A stretch of 64,000 nucleotides of DNA from Streptomyces sp. AC555_RSS877 (lineage in GTDB: Bacteria; Actinomycetota; Actinomycetes; Streptomycetales; Streptomycetaceae), in the NCBI RefSeq assembly GCF_019049245.1, contig NZ_JAGMUK010000001.1, forward strand, positions 248,001-312,000, written 5' to 3'. The first letter of the stretch is position 1. Each line of letters starts with the position of its first letter. The position numbers and the translations under genes were made by a program. Positions 17,192 to 28,600 of this stretch are shown here, in pieces. The notes below the pieces were generated by a model. It had not been told where the DNA came from. It did no database searches and worked only from the letters and a program-made list of their open reading frames with translations.

Positions 17192-17852
17192 CGTCCACGA
17201 CCTCGTCGTCCGCCACGGACCGGTCACGGCGGTGGACCACGTCTCCTTCGCCCTGCACGCCGGAGAGACGCTGGCCCTGAACGGCCCCTCCGGCTGCGGC
17301 AAGTCCTCCACCGCCCTGGCGGTCCTGCAACTGCGCCGCCCGGACAGCGGCGAAGTGCGCTTCGAGGGCCGGGAGCTGACCACTCTCCCCGAACGCGAAC
17401 TCCGCCCGCTGCGCCCCCGCATGCAGCCCGTCTTCCAGGATCCGTACGGCTCCCTCAGCCCCCGTCACCGCATCCGCGACGCGGTCGCCGAACCGCTGAG
17501 GGTCCAGGGTCGCTGGAACCCGGACGACGGCCCCGCCCGGGTGGCCGACCTCCTCGACCGCGTCGGCCTCGACCCGTCGTACGGCGACCGCCACCCGCAC
17601 GAACTCTCCGGCGGCCAGTGCCAGCGCGCCGGCATCGCCCGCGCCCTGGCCTCCGAGCCGCGTCTGCTGGTCCTCGACGAACCGGTGTCGGCCCTCGACC
17701 CGTCCGTCCGGGCCGGCGTGCTGAACCTGCTCGCCGACCTCCAGGACGAGCTGGGGCTCGGCTACCTGTTCATCTGCCACGACCGGGCGGTCGTACGGCA
17801 CTTCGCGGACCGGGTGCTGGAGATGCGGGACGGACGCGTCAGCGCTTCGTGA
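17178..17852 (+). CDS. ABC transporter ATP-binding protein, short DppF-type
   Basis: A 224-aa ATPase with Walker A 'GPSGCGKSS', signature 'ELSGGQCQR', Walker B '[13 protein letters not shown]' and H-loop 'ICHDR'. It lacks the C-terminal Opp-type extension of most DppF proteins and stops right after the ATPase core, so it is about 100 residues shorter than usual. It starts within the end of the previous gene. It completes the four-gene importer and ends tail-to-tail with the TetR gene, with which it overlaps by 14 bases. Confidence 0.88.
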   Translation: MPLLDVHDLVVRHGPVTAVDHVSFALHAGETLALNGPSGCGKSSTALAVLQLRRPDSGEVRFEGRELTTLPERELRPLRPRMQPVFQDPYGSLSPRHRIRDAVAEPLRVQGRWNPDDGPARVADLLDRVGLDPSYGDRHPHELSGGQCQRAGIARALASEPRLLVLDEPVSALDPSVRAGVLNLLADLQDELGLGYLFICHDRAVVRHFADRVLEMRDGRVSAS

Positions 17853-18423
17853 CTCCGGCGATCACCTGGCGCAGGCCCTCGGCCAGCTGCTCGGCGCCGG
17901 GGGCGGTCTTCGGGTCGAAGGTCCACTGCGCGATGAGGCCGGTCATCAGGGTCAGATAGAACGCGCCGAGGGTGTCCACGGTCTCGTCCGAGACGTCCTC
18001 CTCCCGGCCGCCCATCAGCAGCGGGATGAGCCCGCGCGCCGCCTCCCGCTGGGCCAGCGCCAGGTGATCGCGCACCTCGGGCATCTCGTCGCCCATGACC
18101 AGGACCTCCATGCTGAGGTGCCAGATCGAACCCGGATCCCGCATGGTGCCGACGATGTTCGACCACACCGCCTGGAACCGTTCGACGGAGCCGGGCTCGG
18201 TGGCGCTGGTGGCGATCCCGTCCCCCTCGAAGGCATCACCCATTGCCTCGACCAGCGCCACGTAGGCCTGCGCGAGCAGTGCGCCCTTCGAGCCGTAGTG
18301 GTACCCGATGGACGCCAGGTTCGTCCCCGACTCCTTGACGATGTCGCGCGCCGTCGTCCGCGCGAACCCCTTCTGCAACAGGCAGCGCTTGGCGCCTTCG
18401 AGCAGATCCTCACGGTGTCCCAT
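17839..18423 (-). CDS. TetR-family repressor, probable regulator of the adjacent DHA2 exporter
   Basis: A 194-aa TetR protein. The N-terminal DNA-binding helix-turn-helix reads 'TTARDIVKESGTNLASIGYHYGSKGALL', a textbook match; the rest is the variable ligand-binding helical domain. It is divergent from the efflux pump gene at 18520, with overlapping palindromes in the 96-base gap, so it most likely represses the pump and itself until an exported compound binds. The ATG at 18423 is used; an in-frame ATG at 18447 is also possible and has a slightly better upstream purine stretch (GGGA). Confidence 0.88.
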   Translation of the reverse strand: MGHREDLLEGAKRCLLQKGFARTTARDIVKESGTNLASIGYHYGSKGALLAQAYVALVEAMGDAFEGDGIATSATEPGSVERFQAVWSNIVGTMRDPGSIWHLSMEVLVMGDEMPEVRDHLALAQREAARGLIPLLMGGREEDVSDETVDTLGAFYLTLMTGLIAQWTFDPKTAPGAEQLAEGLRQVIAGVTKR

Positions 18424-18482
18424 GCAGAGCAGCGTACCCGGGTCCATACAACCGTCCCAGACGGTCGACCTATACATCCGTA

Positions 18483-18512
18483 CTAGACAAGCGTTTAGGA
18501 CGCTCGTACAGT
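18483..18512 (+). promoter_or_regulatory. Leaderless promoter with TetR-type operator
   Basis: TAGACA (18484-18489) and TACAGT (18507-18512) are 17 bases apart, and the ATG at 18520 follows only seven bases later, so the mRNA probably starts at or within a base or two of the start codon. ctagacaagcgtttag (18483-18498) is a near-perfect palindrome over the -35, and AGCGT-TTAGG-ACGCT (18490-18504) a second one in the spacer. Both are placed to let the divergent TetR protein block transcription. Confidence 0.6.
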
Positions 18513-18519
18513 CCTCGCC

Positions 18520-20055
18520 ATGACGAATCCGACGAGCACTTCCGCGGGCTCCCGTGCCGGGCGCCGCGAATGGACCGCCCTCGCCGTGCTGATGCTTCCG
18601 CTGCTCCTGGTCTCCATGGACGTCTCGGTGCTCTACTTCGCCATCCCGGCGATCGGCGCCGACCTGGAGCCGAGCGGCACCCAGCAGCTGTGGATCTTCG
18701 ACATCTACGCGTTCGTGCTGGCCGGTCTGCTGATGACGATGGGCTCCCTCGGCGACCGCATCGGCCGCCGCAGGCTGCTGCTCGGCGGCGCGGTCGCCTT
18801 CGGCGCCGCATCCCTGCTCGCCGCGTACGCGAACAGCGCCGAGACCCTCATCGCGGCCCGCGCGATCCTCGGCATCGGCGGCGCGACCCTGATGCCCTCG
18901 ACGATGGCCCTGATCCGCACGATGTTCGTCGACCCCGCCCAGCGCGCCAAGGCGATCGGCATGTGGTCCGGCGTGATGACGGCGGGCATCGCCCTCGGCT
19001 CGGTCATGAGCGGTGTGCTGGTCGAGTACTTCTGGTGGGGTTCGGTCTTCCTGGTCAACCTGCCCGCGATGGTGCTGCTGCTGATCCTCGGCCCGGTCCT
19101 GCTGCCGGAGTCGCGCGACCCCGCCCCCGGCCGCTTCGACTGGCCGAGCGTCCCGCTGTCGATGGCCGCCGTGCTCCCCGTGATCTACGGCCTGAAGGAA
19201 CTGACCTCCGACGGCTGGAACGTGCGGTACGTCCTCTCGATCACCGTCGGCCTGCTCTTCGCGGCCCTCTTCGTCCACCGCCAGCGCACCGCCGCCTCAC
19301 CGATGATCTCCCCCGCCCTGTTCCGCGGACCGGGCTTCGCTCCCGCCGTCGTCCTCAACATGATCTCCGCGTTCGGGATGCTGGGGTCCGCGTTCTTCAC
19401 CACGCAGTACCTGCAGTCGGTGCTCGGCAAGAGCGCACTGGAAGCGGCCCTGTGGGGCCTGCTCCCCTCGGTGCCGATCGGCCTGGTGGCCCCGCTGGCG
19501 ACCGCCCTGGTCCAGCGGGGCGTGGGGCGCGCCCACGTCGTGACGGCCGGCTTCGCCATCGGCGCCGCCGGCTACGGCATGCTCGCCCTCGCCGGTACGG
19601 ACTCGATGTGGCTGGTGCTGGCCGCCTGCGGGGTCCTCGCCTCCGGAATCGTCATGGTCATCTCCCAGATGACGGACCTGGCCATCGGCACGGCCCCGGT
19701 CGAACACGCGGGCTCCGCCTCCTCACTCCTGGAGACCGGAACGGAGTTCGGCGGCGCCCTCGGCATGGCGGTGCTCGGCTCCATCGGTACGGCGATCTAC
19801 CGGCACGACATGCCGAGCTCGGCGCCCGAGGCGGCCAAGGAGACGCTGGGCGGGGCACTGGCGGCCGCCGAGCATGTCCCCGGCCTGGCGACGGCCGCCC
19901 GCGAGGCGTTCACCAGCGGGATGCAGGGGGCGGCGATCGCGGGAACCGTGGTGCTCGCCGGTGCCGCCGTGCTGGCGGCGGTCGCGCTGCGGAAGGTGCG
20001 CCCGGACAGCAGAACGCCGGACGAGCCGAGTCACCTCAGCCCGTCCGGCGTGTGA
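18520..20055 (+). CDS. DHA2-family (14-TM) MFS drug exporter
   Basis: A 511-aa major facilitator protein of the EmrB/QacA type with about 14 hydrophobic segments. The motif A region is 'GSLGDRIGRRRLLLGG' between TM2 and TM3, the antiporter motif C region 'GIGGATLMPSTMALI' follows, and 'PALFRGPGFAPA' marks the central loop. It would export drugs or an endogenous metabolite by proton antiport. The divergent TetR gene makes substrate-induced expression likely. No ribosome-binding site precedes the ATG, consistent with leaderless translation. The 3' end forms half of a hairpin shared with convergent serA. Confidence 0.92.
   Translation: MTNPTSTSAGSRAGRREWTALAVLMLPLLLVSMDVSVLYFAIPAIGADLEPSGTQQLWIFDIYAFVLAGLLMTMGSLGDRIGRRRLLLGGAVAFGAASLLAAYANSAETLIAARAILGIGGATLMPSTMALIRTMFVDPAQRAKAIGMWSGVMTAGIALGSVMSGVLVEYFWWGSVFLVNLPAMVLLLILGPVLLPESRDPAPGRFDWPSVPLSMAAVLPVIYGLKELTSDGWNVRYVLSITVGLLFAALFVHRQRTAASPMISPALFRGPGFAPAVVLNMISAFGMLGSAFFTTQYLQSVLGKSALEAALWGLLPSVPIGLVAPLATALVQRGVGRAHVVTAGFAIGAAGYGMLALAGTDSMWLVLAACGVLASGIVMVISQMTDLAIGTAPVEHAGSASSLLETGTEFGGALGMAVLGSIGTAIYRHDMPSSAPEAAKETLGGALAAAEHVPGLATAAREAFTSGMQGAAIAGTVVLAGAAVLAAVALRKVRPDSRTPDEPSHLSPSGV
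20014..20051. terminator. Bidirectional hairpin between the exporter gene and serA
   Basis: acgccggacg (20014-20023) pairs perfectly with cgtccggcgt (20042-20051) around an 18-base loop. It overlaps the last codons of the exporter gene and lies 13 bases beyond the serA stop, so it could terminate both convergent transcripts. Confidence 0.55.
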
Positions 20056-20063
20056 GAGCAGCC

Positions 20064-21653
20064 TCAGACGAGGTTCACCGCGCGGGCGGACGTCGCGCCG
20101 ATCTCCTCCGCGACCTCCGCCAGCGTATTGGCGGGCACGGTGTCGTCCACGGTCAGGACGGCCAGCGCCTCACCGCCCGCCACCGCACGCGACACCTGCA
20201 TGCCGGCGATGTTGATGCCGGCCTCGCCGAAGACACGGCCCACGGTGCCGACGACACCCGGACGGTCCTCGTACCGCAGGACGACCATGTGGTCGGCGAG
20301 CGCGAGGTCGACGTCATACTCACCGACGGCGACGAGCTTCTGCAGGTTCTTGGGGCCGGCCAGGGTACCGGACACCGCCACCTCCTCGCCGTTGCCGAGC
20401 GTGCCGCGCACGGTCACCACGTTGCGGTGGTCGGCCGACTCGGAGCTGGTCGTCAGGCGCACCTCGACACCGCGCTCCTGCGCGAACAGCGGGGCGTTGA
20501 CGTACGACACCGTCTCGTCGACGACGTCCTCGAAGACACCCTTGAGGGCGCTGAGCTCCAGCACCTTCACGTCGTGCTGGGTGATCTCGCCGTACACCTC
20601 GACGTCGAGGCGGACCGCGACCTCACCGGCGAGCGCGGTGAAGATACGGCCGAGGCGCTCGGCGAGCGGCAGGCCCGGCTTGACGTCCTCGGCGATGACC
20701 CCGCCCTGGACGTTGACCGCGTCCGGGACCAGCTCGCCGGCCAAGGCCAGGCGCACCGACTTGGCGACGGCGATACCGGCCTTCTCCTGCGCCTCGTCGG
20801 TGGACGCGCCGAGGTGCGGGGTGCACACGACCTGGTCCAGCTCGAACAGCGGGGAGTCCGTGCAGGGCTCCTTCGCGTACACGTCCAGGCCGGCGCCGGC
20901 GACGCGGCCCTCCTTGAGCGCCGAGTACAGCGCCTCCTCGTCGACGATCCCGCCGCGCGCGGCGTTGACGATGCGCACCGACGGCTTGACCTTGTGCAGC
21001 GCCTCGTCGCCGATGAGACCGAGGGTCTCGGGCGTCTTCGGCAGGTGCACGGTGATGAAGTCGGCGACCTCGAGCAGCTCGTCCAGCGACAGCACCTTGA
21101 CGCCCATCTGCGCGGCCCGCGCGGGCTGCACGTAGGGGTCGTAGGCGACGACCTTCATGCCGAAGGCCGACATCCGCTGGGCGACGAGCGCGCCGATGCG
21201 GCCCAGACCCACGACACCGAGGGTCTTCTCCGCGAGTTCGACGCCCGTGTACTTGCTGCGCTTCCACTCGCCGTTCTTCAGAGCCGTGTTGGCCTGCGGA
21301 ATGTGGCGGGCGGTGGCGAGCAGCAGACCGCAGGCCAGTTCGGCGGCGGTCACGATGTTCGAGGTGGGGGCGTTGACGACCATCACGCCGGCCTTGGTGG
21401 CGGCGGAGACGTCGACGTTGTCCAGGCCGACGCCGGCTCGTGCGACGACCTTCAGCTTGTTGGCAGCGGCGACGGCCTCGGCATCGACCTTGGTGGCCGA
21501 GCGGATCAGGATCGCGTCGACGTCGGCGATGGCCGGAAGCAGCTCGGCGCGGTCGGCGCCGTTGCAGTGCCGGATCTCGAAGTCGGGGCCAAGCGCGTCG
21601 ACAGTGGCGGGCGACAGCTCTTCAGCGATGAGTACGACAGGTTTCGAGCTCAC
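20064..21653 (-). CDS. serA: D-3-phosphoglycerate dehydrogenase
   Basis: A 529-aa enzyme catalysing the first step of serine synthesis. The long actinobacterial architecture is present: substrate-binding domain, Rossmann NAD domain ('LGVVGLGRIGALVAQR', about 146-161), catalytic Arg in 'NAARGGIVDEEA', Glu in 'DVYAKEP' and His in 'CTPHLGASTDEAQ', then an intervening ASB domain and a C-terminal ACT domain (about 455-529) for serine feedback. GTG 21653 is chosen because GAGG lies seven bases upstream and MSSKPVVLIAEE matches the family start. It is monocistronic, with a plausible promoter about 115 bases upstream. Confidence 0.95.
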   Translation of the reverse strand: MSSKPVVLIAEELSPATVDALGPDFEIRHCNGADRAELLPAIADVDAILIRSATKVDAEAVAAANKLKVVARAGVGLDNVDVSAATKAGVMVVNAPTSNIVTAAELACGLLLATARHIPQANTALKNGEWKRSKYTGVELAEKTLGVVGLGRIGALVAQRMSAFGMKVVAYDPYVQPARAAQMGVKVLSLDELLEVADFITVHLPKTPETLGLIGDEALHKVKPSVRIVNAARGGIVDEEALYSALKEGRVAGAGLDVYAKEPCTDSPLFELDQVVCTPHLGASTDEAQEKAGIAVAKSVRLALAGELVPDAVNVQGGVIAEDVKPGLPLAERLGRIFTALAGEVAVRLDVEVYGEITQHDVKVLELSALKGVFEDVVDETVSYVNAPLFAQERGVEVRLTTSSESADHRNVVTVRGTLGNGEEVAVSGTLAGPKNLQKLVAVGEYDVDLALADHMVVLRYEDRPGVVGTVGRVFGEAGINIAGMQVSRAVAGGEALAVLTVDDTVPANTLAEVAEEIGATSARAVNLV

Positions 21654-21768
21654 GTGAGTCCTCACATGTCCAATGCGGACGGCCGTCCCGACGGCCGCAT
21701 GCGGTGGAGGGTTGCTAGCCGCGTGGAAGACGCACGACGCTGTGGGCCTGACGCGTATGTAATGCAGC

Positions 21769-21774
21769 AGTCTA
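21769..21774 (-). promoter_or_regulatory. Candidate -10 box of the serA promoter
   Basis: TAGACT on the minus strand matches the Streptomyces -10 consensus (TAGRRT-like). No good -35 is seen 16-18 bases upstream. It would give a leader of roughly 110 bases before serA. Confidence 0.35.
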
Positions 21775-21866
21775 GTGCCGCAACGGAAGTCGTCTTACGC
21801 CTCCACGGAAGGATCACTCGTCCGTGGCTGGACACCGTGGACAAGCGGTTACCCGTGGTTCGGCGA

Positions 21867-21896
21867 CGGGGCCGCGACGACATCGCCGCGGCCCCG
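21867..21896 (-). terminator. Hairpin terminator downstream of ilvC
   Basis: cggggccgcg (21867-21876) pairs perfectly with cgcggccccg (21887-21896) around a ten-base loop, immediately after the ilvC stop at 21907. Confidence 0.75.
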
Positions 21897-21906
21897 CCCC
21901 TGCGGC

Positions 21907-23551
<1,645 letters not shown>

Positions 23552-23571
23552 GTCTCTTGGGTCTTCCTCGC

Positions 23572-25428
23572 TCAGTCGTCTTCGTTGTCGCCGAAGTCGG
23601 GGCGGACGTCCCGAGCGGCCATGATCTCGTCGTTGGAGGTGCCGGCGGCGACCATCGGCCACACCATGGCGTCCTCGTGGACGATGAAGTCCACGACGAC
23701 CGGGCGGTCGTTGATGGAGTTGGCCTCTTCGATGACCTTGTCGAGGTCGTCCGGGGACTCGCAGCGGATCGCGTAGCAGCCCATGGCCTCCGACAGCTTC
23801 ACGAAGTCGGGGACGCGGGTGCCGGCGCTCGGCTGCTTGCCGTCGGCGTCGGGGCCGGAGTGCAGCACGGTGTTGGAGTAGCGCTGGTTGTAGAAGAGGG
23901 TCTGCCACTGGCGGACCATCCCGAGGGCGCCGTTGTTGATGATGGCGACCTTGATCGGGATGTTGTTCAGGGCGCAGGTGGTGAGCTCCTGATTGGTCAT
24001 CTGGAAGCAGCCGTCGCCGTCGATGGCCCAGACCGTGTGGTCCGGGGCTCCGGCCTTGGCGCCCATCGCGGCCGGGACCGCGTAGCCCATCGTGCCCGCG
24101 CCGCCGGAGTTCAGCCAGGTCGCCGGCTTCTCGTACTGCACGTAGTGCGCGGCCCACATCTGGTGCTGGCCCACGCCCGCGGCGAAGATCGTGCCCTCCG
24201 GCGCGAGCTGTCCGATGCGCTCGATGACCTGCTGGGGCGACAGCGAGCCGTTGTCGGGCTGGTCGTAGCCCAGCGGGTACGTCTCGCGCCAGCGGTTGAG
24301 GTCCTTCCACCAGGCGCTGTAGTCGCCCTGGTGCCCCTCGCTGTGCTCCTTCTGCACCGCCTGGACCAGATCGGCGATGACCTCGCGGGCGTCACCGACG
24401 ATCGGCACGTCGGCCGCGCGGTTCTTGCCGATCTCGGCCGGGTCGATGTCGGCGTGGACGATCTTGGCGTGCGGGGCGAAGCTGTCCAGCTTGCCGGTGA
24501 CGCGGTCGTCGAAGCGGGCTCCGAGGGCGACGATCAGGTCGGCCTTCTGCAGCGCGGTGACGGCGGTGACCGCACCGTGCATGCCCGGCATTCCCACGTG
24601 CAGCGGGTGGCTGTCGGGGAATGCGCCGAGCGCCATCAGGGTGGTGGTGACGGGCGCTCCGGTGAGTTCCGCGAGGACCTTCAGTTCGGCGGTGGCATTG
24701 GCCTTCAGGACGCCGCCGCCGACGTACAGCACGGGCCGCTTGGCGGCGGTGATCAGCTTGGCGGCCTCACGGATCTGCTTGGCGTGCGGCTTGGTCACCG
24801 GGCGGTAGCCGGGCAGGTCCATGACCGGCGGCCAGGAGAAGGTCGTCCGCGCCTGGAGGGCGTCCTTGGCGATGTCGACCAGGACCGGGCCCGGGCGGCC
24901 GGTGGAGGCGATGTGGAACGCCTGCGCGATCACCCGCGGGATGTCCTCGGCCTTGGTGACCAGGAAGTTGTGCTTGGTGATCGGCATGGTGATGCCGACG
25001 ATGTCCGCCTCCTGGAAGGCGTCCGTTCCGATCGACGCGGAGGCGACCTGGCCGGTGATCGCGACCATCGGCACGGAGTCCATGTGGGCGTTGGCGATCG
25101 GCGTGACGAGGTTGGTCGCACCCGGGCCGGACGTCGCCATGCAGACCCCGACCTTGCCGGTGGCCAGGGCGTAGCCCTCGGCCGCGTGGCCCGCGCCCTG
25201 CTCGTGCCGGACCAGAACGTGGCGCACCCGGGTGGAGTCCATCAGCGGGTCGTACGCCGGGAGGATCGCCCCGCCGGGAATCCCGAATACCGTCTCGGCG
25301 CCGACCTCCTCGAGAGAGCGGATGAGGGACTGCGCTCCCGTGACGTGCTCGGGCGCGGACTGGTGTCCTCCGGAACGGGGCCGCGGCTGCGGATGATGGG
25401 CCCCGGTGGCCTGCTCGGTCATCGGCAT
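23572..25428 (-). CDS. ilvB: Acetolactate synthase large (catalytic) subunit
   Basis: A 618-aa thiamine-diphosphate enzyme forming acetolactate and acetohydroxybutyrate. The ThDP-activating glutamate is in '[18 protein letters not shown]', the FAD/central domain follows, and the ThDP-Mg motif is '[20 protein letters not shown]' with '[14 protein letters not shown]'. Two in-frame ATGs (25428 and 25422) follow a GAGAAGAG stretch; I keep the first. The roughly 200 bases upstream hold a leader-peptide gene and a terminator with a U-run, so expression is controlled by branched-chain amino-acid attenuation. Confidence 0.96.
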   Translation of the reverse strand: MPMTEQATGAHHPQPRPRSGGHQSAPEHVTGAQSLIRSLEEVGAETVFGIPGGAILPAYDPLMDSTRVRHVLVRHEQGAGHAAEGYALATGKVGVCMATSGPGATNLVTPIANAHMDSVPMVAITGQVASASIGTDAFQEADIVGITMPITKHNFLVTKAEDIPRVIAQAFHIASTGRPGPVLVDIAKDALQARTTFSWPPVMDLPGYRPVTKPHAKQIREAAKLITAAKRPVLYVGGGVLKANATAELKVLAELTGAPVTTTLMALGAFPDSHPLHVGMPGMHGAVTAVTALQKADLIVALGARFDDRVTGKLDSFAPHAKIVHADIDPAEIGKNRAADVPIVGDAREVIADLVQAVQKEHSEGHQGDYSAWWKDLNRWRETYPLGYDQPDNGSLSPQQVIERIGQLAPEGTIFAAGVGQHQMWAAHYVQYEKPATWLNSGGAGTMGYAVPAAMGAKAGAPDHTVWAIDGDGCFQMTNQELTTCALNNIPIKVAIINNGALGMVRQWQTLFYNQRYSNTVLHSGPDADGKQPSAGTRVPDFVKLSEAMGCYAIRCESPDDLDKVIEEANSINDRPVVVDFIVHEDAMVWPMVAAGTSNDEIMAARDVRPDFGDNEDD

Positions 25429-25502
25429 TCTCTTCTCGATGCTGAGGGTTTTTGCGAAGTTTGTGCGGTGTACGGCTTTTGTACGGCAGGTCTCTGTGCA
25501 AC

Positions 25503-25536
25503 AAAAAACCCCTCGTGCCGTGAGGCAAGCGAGGGG
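25503..25536 (-). terminator. ilvB attenuator (intrinsic terminator with U-run)
   Basis: On the minus strand CCCCTCG (25530-25536) pairs with CGAGGGG (25509-25515), extended by TGCC/GGCA inner pairs, and is followed directly by six Ts (25503-25508). U-runs are rare after Streptomyces stems, so this is a strong intrinsic terminator. It lies between the leader peptide and ilvB, the position of an attenuator. Confidence 0.88.
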
Positions 25537-25553
25537 AGCGCGCCGGGTGCGGT

Positions 25554-25590
25554 CGCTGGGAGTTCCGGGTCCGTCCGGAGGTCACCAGCG
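25554..25590 (-). promoter_or_regulatory. Leader hairpin of the ilvB attenuator (pause/antiterminator region)
   Basis: Immediately after the leader-peptide stop the transcript can form CGCTGG/CCAGCG closing stems with an inner TCCGG/CCGGA helix. This is the expected upstream hairpin that competes with terminator formation when ribosomes stall on the Ile-Leu-Val-Leu codons. The exact antiterminator pairing was not computed. Confidence 0.55.
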
Positions 25591-25632
25591 TCAGCCGACG
25601 CGCTTTCCAAGTACGAGAATTCGGGTGCGCAT
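25591..25632 (-). CDS. ilvB leader peptide, 13 aa (MRTRILVLGKRVG)
   Basis: A 13-codon gene with a GGGAGGG ribosome site about eight bases upstream of its ATG. Ile-Leu-Val-Leu are consecutive codons 5-8 and a further Val follows, so ribosome progress would report charged tRNAs for all three branched-chain amino acids. It ends just before the attenuator hairpins. Ribosome-mediated attenuation of ilv genes by such peptides has been proposed for actinobacteria by comparative genomics; this copy fits that model fully. Confidence 0.88.
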   Translation of the reverse strand: MRTRILVLGKRVG

Positions 25633-25665
25633 GGCACAGACCCTCCCCCCGGCGCGCACTCACTG

Positions 25666-28600
25666 TCAAGTGGGTGGGACGGGAGTCTCATTATGTGAGC
25701 GGAGGGCTGTTCCGCCACCGAGGACCGCGGGCACACCACTGGTGTACACCCCCGCCCCGCCGCCCGCGAACGCGGGCTCCGCCGGTCCGTGCGGGACCGG
25801 ATAGTGGCCGGATCCGAGCGCTCTGCGCAGCCGGTACTCGTCCAGCGGGCCGGAGAACGCCATGCCCTGTCCGTGCGTGCACCCCATCGCGCGCAACGCC
25901 ACGACCTGCTCGGGCAGGTCCACGCCGTCGGCCACGGACTGCAGCCCGAGATCGCCGGCGATCCGCAACAGGCCACTGGTGATCTTGTGTAGCCGGGCGG
26001 ACTCGACGACTCCCTCGACCAGACCGCGGTCGAGCTTCAGTACGTCGACGGGGAGCCTGCGAAGGGCCGTGATGGCCGCGTATCCGCTCCCGAAGCCGTC
26101 AAGGGCGATCCGGACGCCGAGCCTGCGCAAGGCGCTCAGACGGCGCTCCAGCTCGTCCAGCGGAACCCGGGGGTCCGTGTCGGACAGCTCGATCACCAGT
26201 GACCCGGACGGCAGCCCGTGCCGGGTCAGCAGAGCCTCGATCGAGCCGAGCGGCATCGAGCGGTCCAGCAGCCGGCGCGCACCCATCCGGACGGTCACCG
26301 GCACGGACAGGCCGTTCGTGGCGCGCTCGGCGGCCTGCTCGACGGCCTCCCCGAGGATCCACCGGCCCAGCTCGGCGGTCTTCTCGCTGTCCTCGGCCAC
26401 CCGCAGGAACTCGGCCGGCGTGAACAGCACGCCCTGCGAGGAGCGCCAGCGCGCCTGTGCGGCGACCGACGTGATCCGGCCGTCCTCCAGGCACACCACC
26501 GGCTGATGCAGCAGGGTGAACTCGCCGTCGTTCAGGGCGGCACGCAGGCGCGTGGCCAGCTCCGCCTTGCGTACGACGTCCTGCTGCATCTGCGGGGCGT
26601 ACAGCTCGACGCGGCCCTTGCCGCCCGCCTTGGCGCGGTACATGGCCAGGTCGGCGTTGCGCAGGATCTCGCCCGCGCCGAGGCCCGGCTCGGCGAAGGC
26701 GACGCCGATGGAGGCGTTGACCCGGACATCGTTGCCGTCGATGAGGTAGGGCTGGGAGAGCGTGACCCTGAGGCGGTCGGCGAGGTCCAGGATGTGCCGC
26801 TCCCGGGCGGGGCGGTCACGGGCGCCGTCCCCGACGATCAGGGCCGCGAACTCGTCGCCGCCCAGCCGGGAGGCGGTGTCCCCGTGCCGGACCGCGTCCT
26901 GGAGTCTGCGGGCGGCCTGGACGAGCAGTTCGTCGCCGGCCTGGTGTCCGATCGTGTCGTTGACGGCCTTGAAGCCGTCGAGGTCGATGAAGAGGACCGC
27001 CGTGCCGCGCAGGGCGGCGCCCCGGTCGGAGGAGCGGCGGCCGGACAGGGCCTGCTGGACGCGCCGGGTGAACAGGGCGCGGTTGGGCAGGTCGGTCAGC
27101 GGGTCGTGCTCGGCGTTGTGCTGGAGCTGCGCCTGCAGGCGCACCCTTTCGGTCACGTCCCGGCTGTTGAAGATGAGGCCGCCGTGGTGCCGGTTGACGG
27201 TGGACTCGACGTTGAGCCAGCCGCCGTCGCCGGAGCGGAAGCGGCACTCGATGCGCGTGGTCGGCTCCTCCTGCGGGCTGGCGGCGAGGAAGCGGCGCAC
27301 CTCGTGCACCACGCAGCCCAGGTCCTCCGGGTGGATGAGGCCGGCCAGTTCCGTGCCCACGAGCTCCTCCGCTGGGCGGCCGTAGACACCGGCGGCGGCC
27401 GGGGAGACGTACCGGAGGATGCCGTTCGGTGCGGCGATCATGATGACGTCGCTGGAGCCCTGCACCAGGGAGCGGAAGTGGTTCTCCTTCTGCGCCAGCT
27501 CCTGGGTGAGGGTGATGTTGTCGAGCAGCATGATGCCCTGGCGCACCACGAGGGCGAGCACGACGGTGCCGCCGGTGAGGAGCACCACGCGGTCGACGCT
27601 CCTGCCGCTGAGGACGTTGTAGAGGATCCCGAGCGTGCAGACGGCGGCGGCGAGGTAGGGCGTGAGGGCGGCCAGCGAGCCGGCGATGGGCCGGGCCGCC
27701 GGATACCGGCTGTGATCGGCTCCCGGGGCGGGCGGGCGGTGATGCGGTCCCGTGCGCTGTCCAGGCAGATGTTCGTGCACCACGCGCGTGTGCCCCTCCG
27801 TCCGGCGCCGGTCGGGGCGCTGCCTCAGGGGATCCGGCCGGCCGCGCCGCGGGGCCGCCCAGGGGGCGTAGGCGAGCAGCATCGAACCGGCGAACCAGCC
27901 CGCGTCGAGCAGCTGCCCGGAGCGGTAGGTGTGGTGCAGCAGCGGTGAGGTGAACAGCGCGTCGCACATCACGGTCAGGGCGAGCGCCCCGATCGCGGTG
28001 TTGACCGCCGTACGGTTCACCGCCGAGCGCCGGAAGTGCAGCGCGAGCACCATGCTGACCAGGGCGATGTCGAGCAGCGGATAGGCGAGCGACAGCGCGG
28101 TGTGCGCCACGCTCGACCCCTCGGACTTCGCCGCCTGCGCGAGGGCCAGGCTCCAGGACAGGGTGAGCAGCGAGCCGCCGATCAGCCACGCGTCCAGGCC
28201 GAGGCAGACCCAGCCCGCCTTGGTCACCGGCCGCTTGGCGAGCACCAGCAGTCCCACGATCGCGGGCGGCGCGAAGCACAGGAAGAAGAGATCCGCGGAA
28301 CTGGGGCTGGGCACGGGCCGCTGCAGGACGACTTCGTACCACCCCCAGATGAGGTTGCCGACGGCCGCCATCGCCGAGGAGAGGGCGAAGAGCAGCCAGG
28401 CGGGCCGGAAGAGGATGCGGCGCCTGCGGGCGTAGAGGAAGCAGGACACCGCGGCGGCGCCCGCCGCGGCACTCAGCCCGAAATCGCCCATGATCAGGGC
28501 GAGTTGGCGTGATCCCCAGCCGAACGCGGAACCGAGGGCGTATCCCGCGCACACCAGGGCCAGCGCGAGTTGGCGGACCGTGCTCGACGCGCGGCCGAGG

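Noticed and set aside
25429..25650. T-box riboswitch upstream of ilvB
   Set aside because: No T-box core sequence or specifier loop is visible; the Ile-Leu-Val-Leu leader peptide explains regulation fully.
25664..25669. TTGACA as the -35 of the ilvB leader promoter
   Set aside because: The -10 would have to fall on the leader peptide's ribosome-binding site, where the sequence is GGGAGG; CATAAT further upstream is a better -10.
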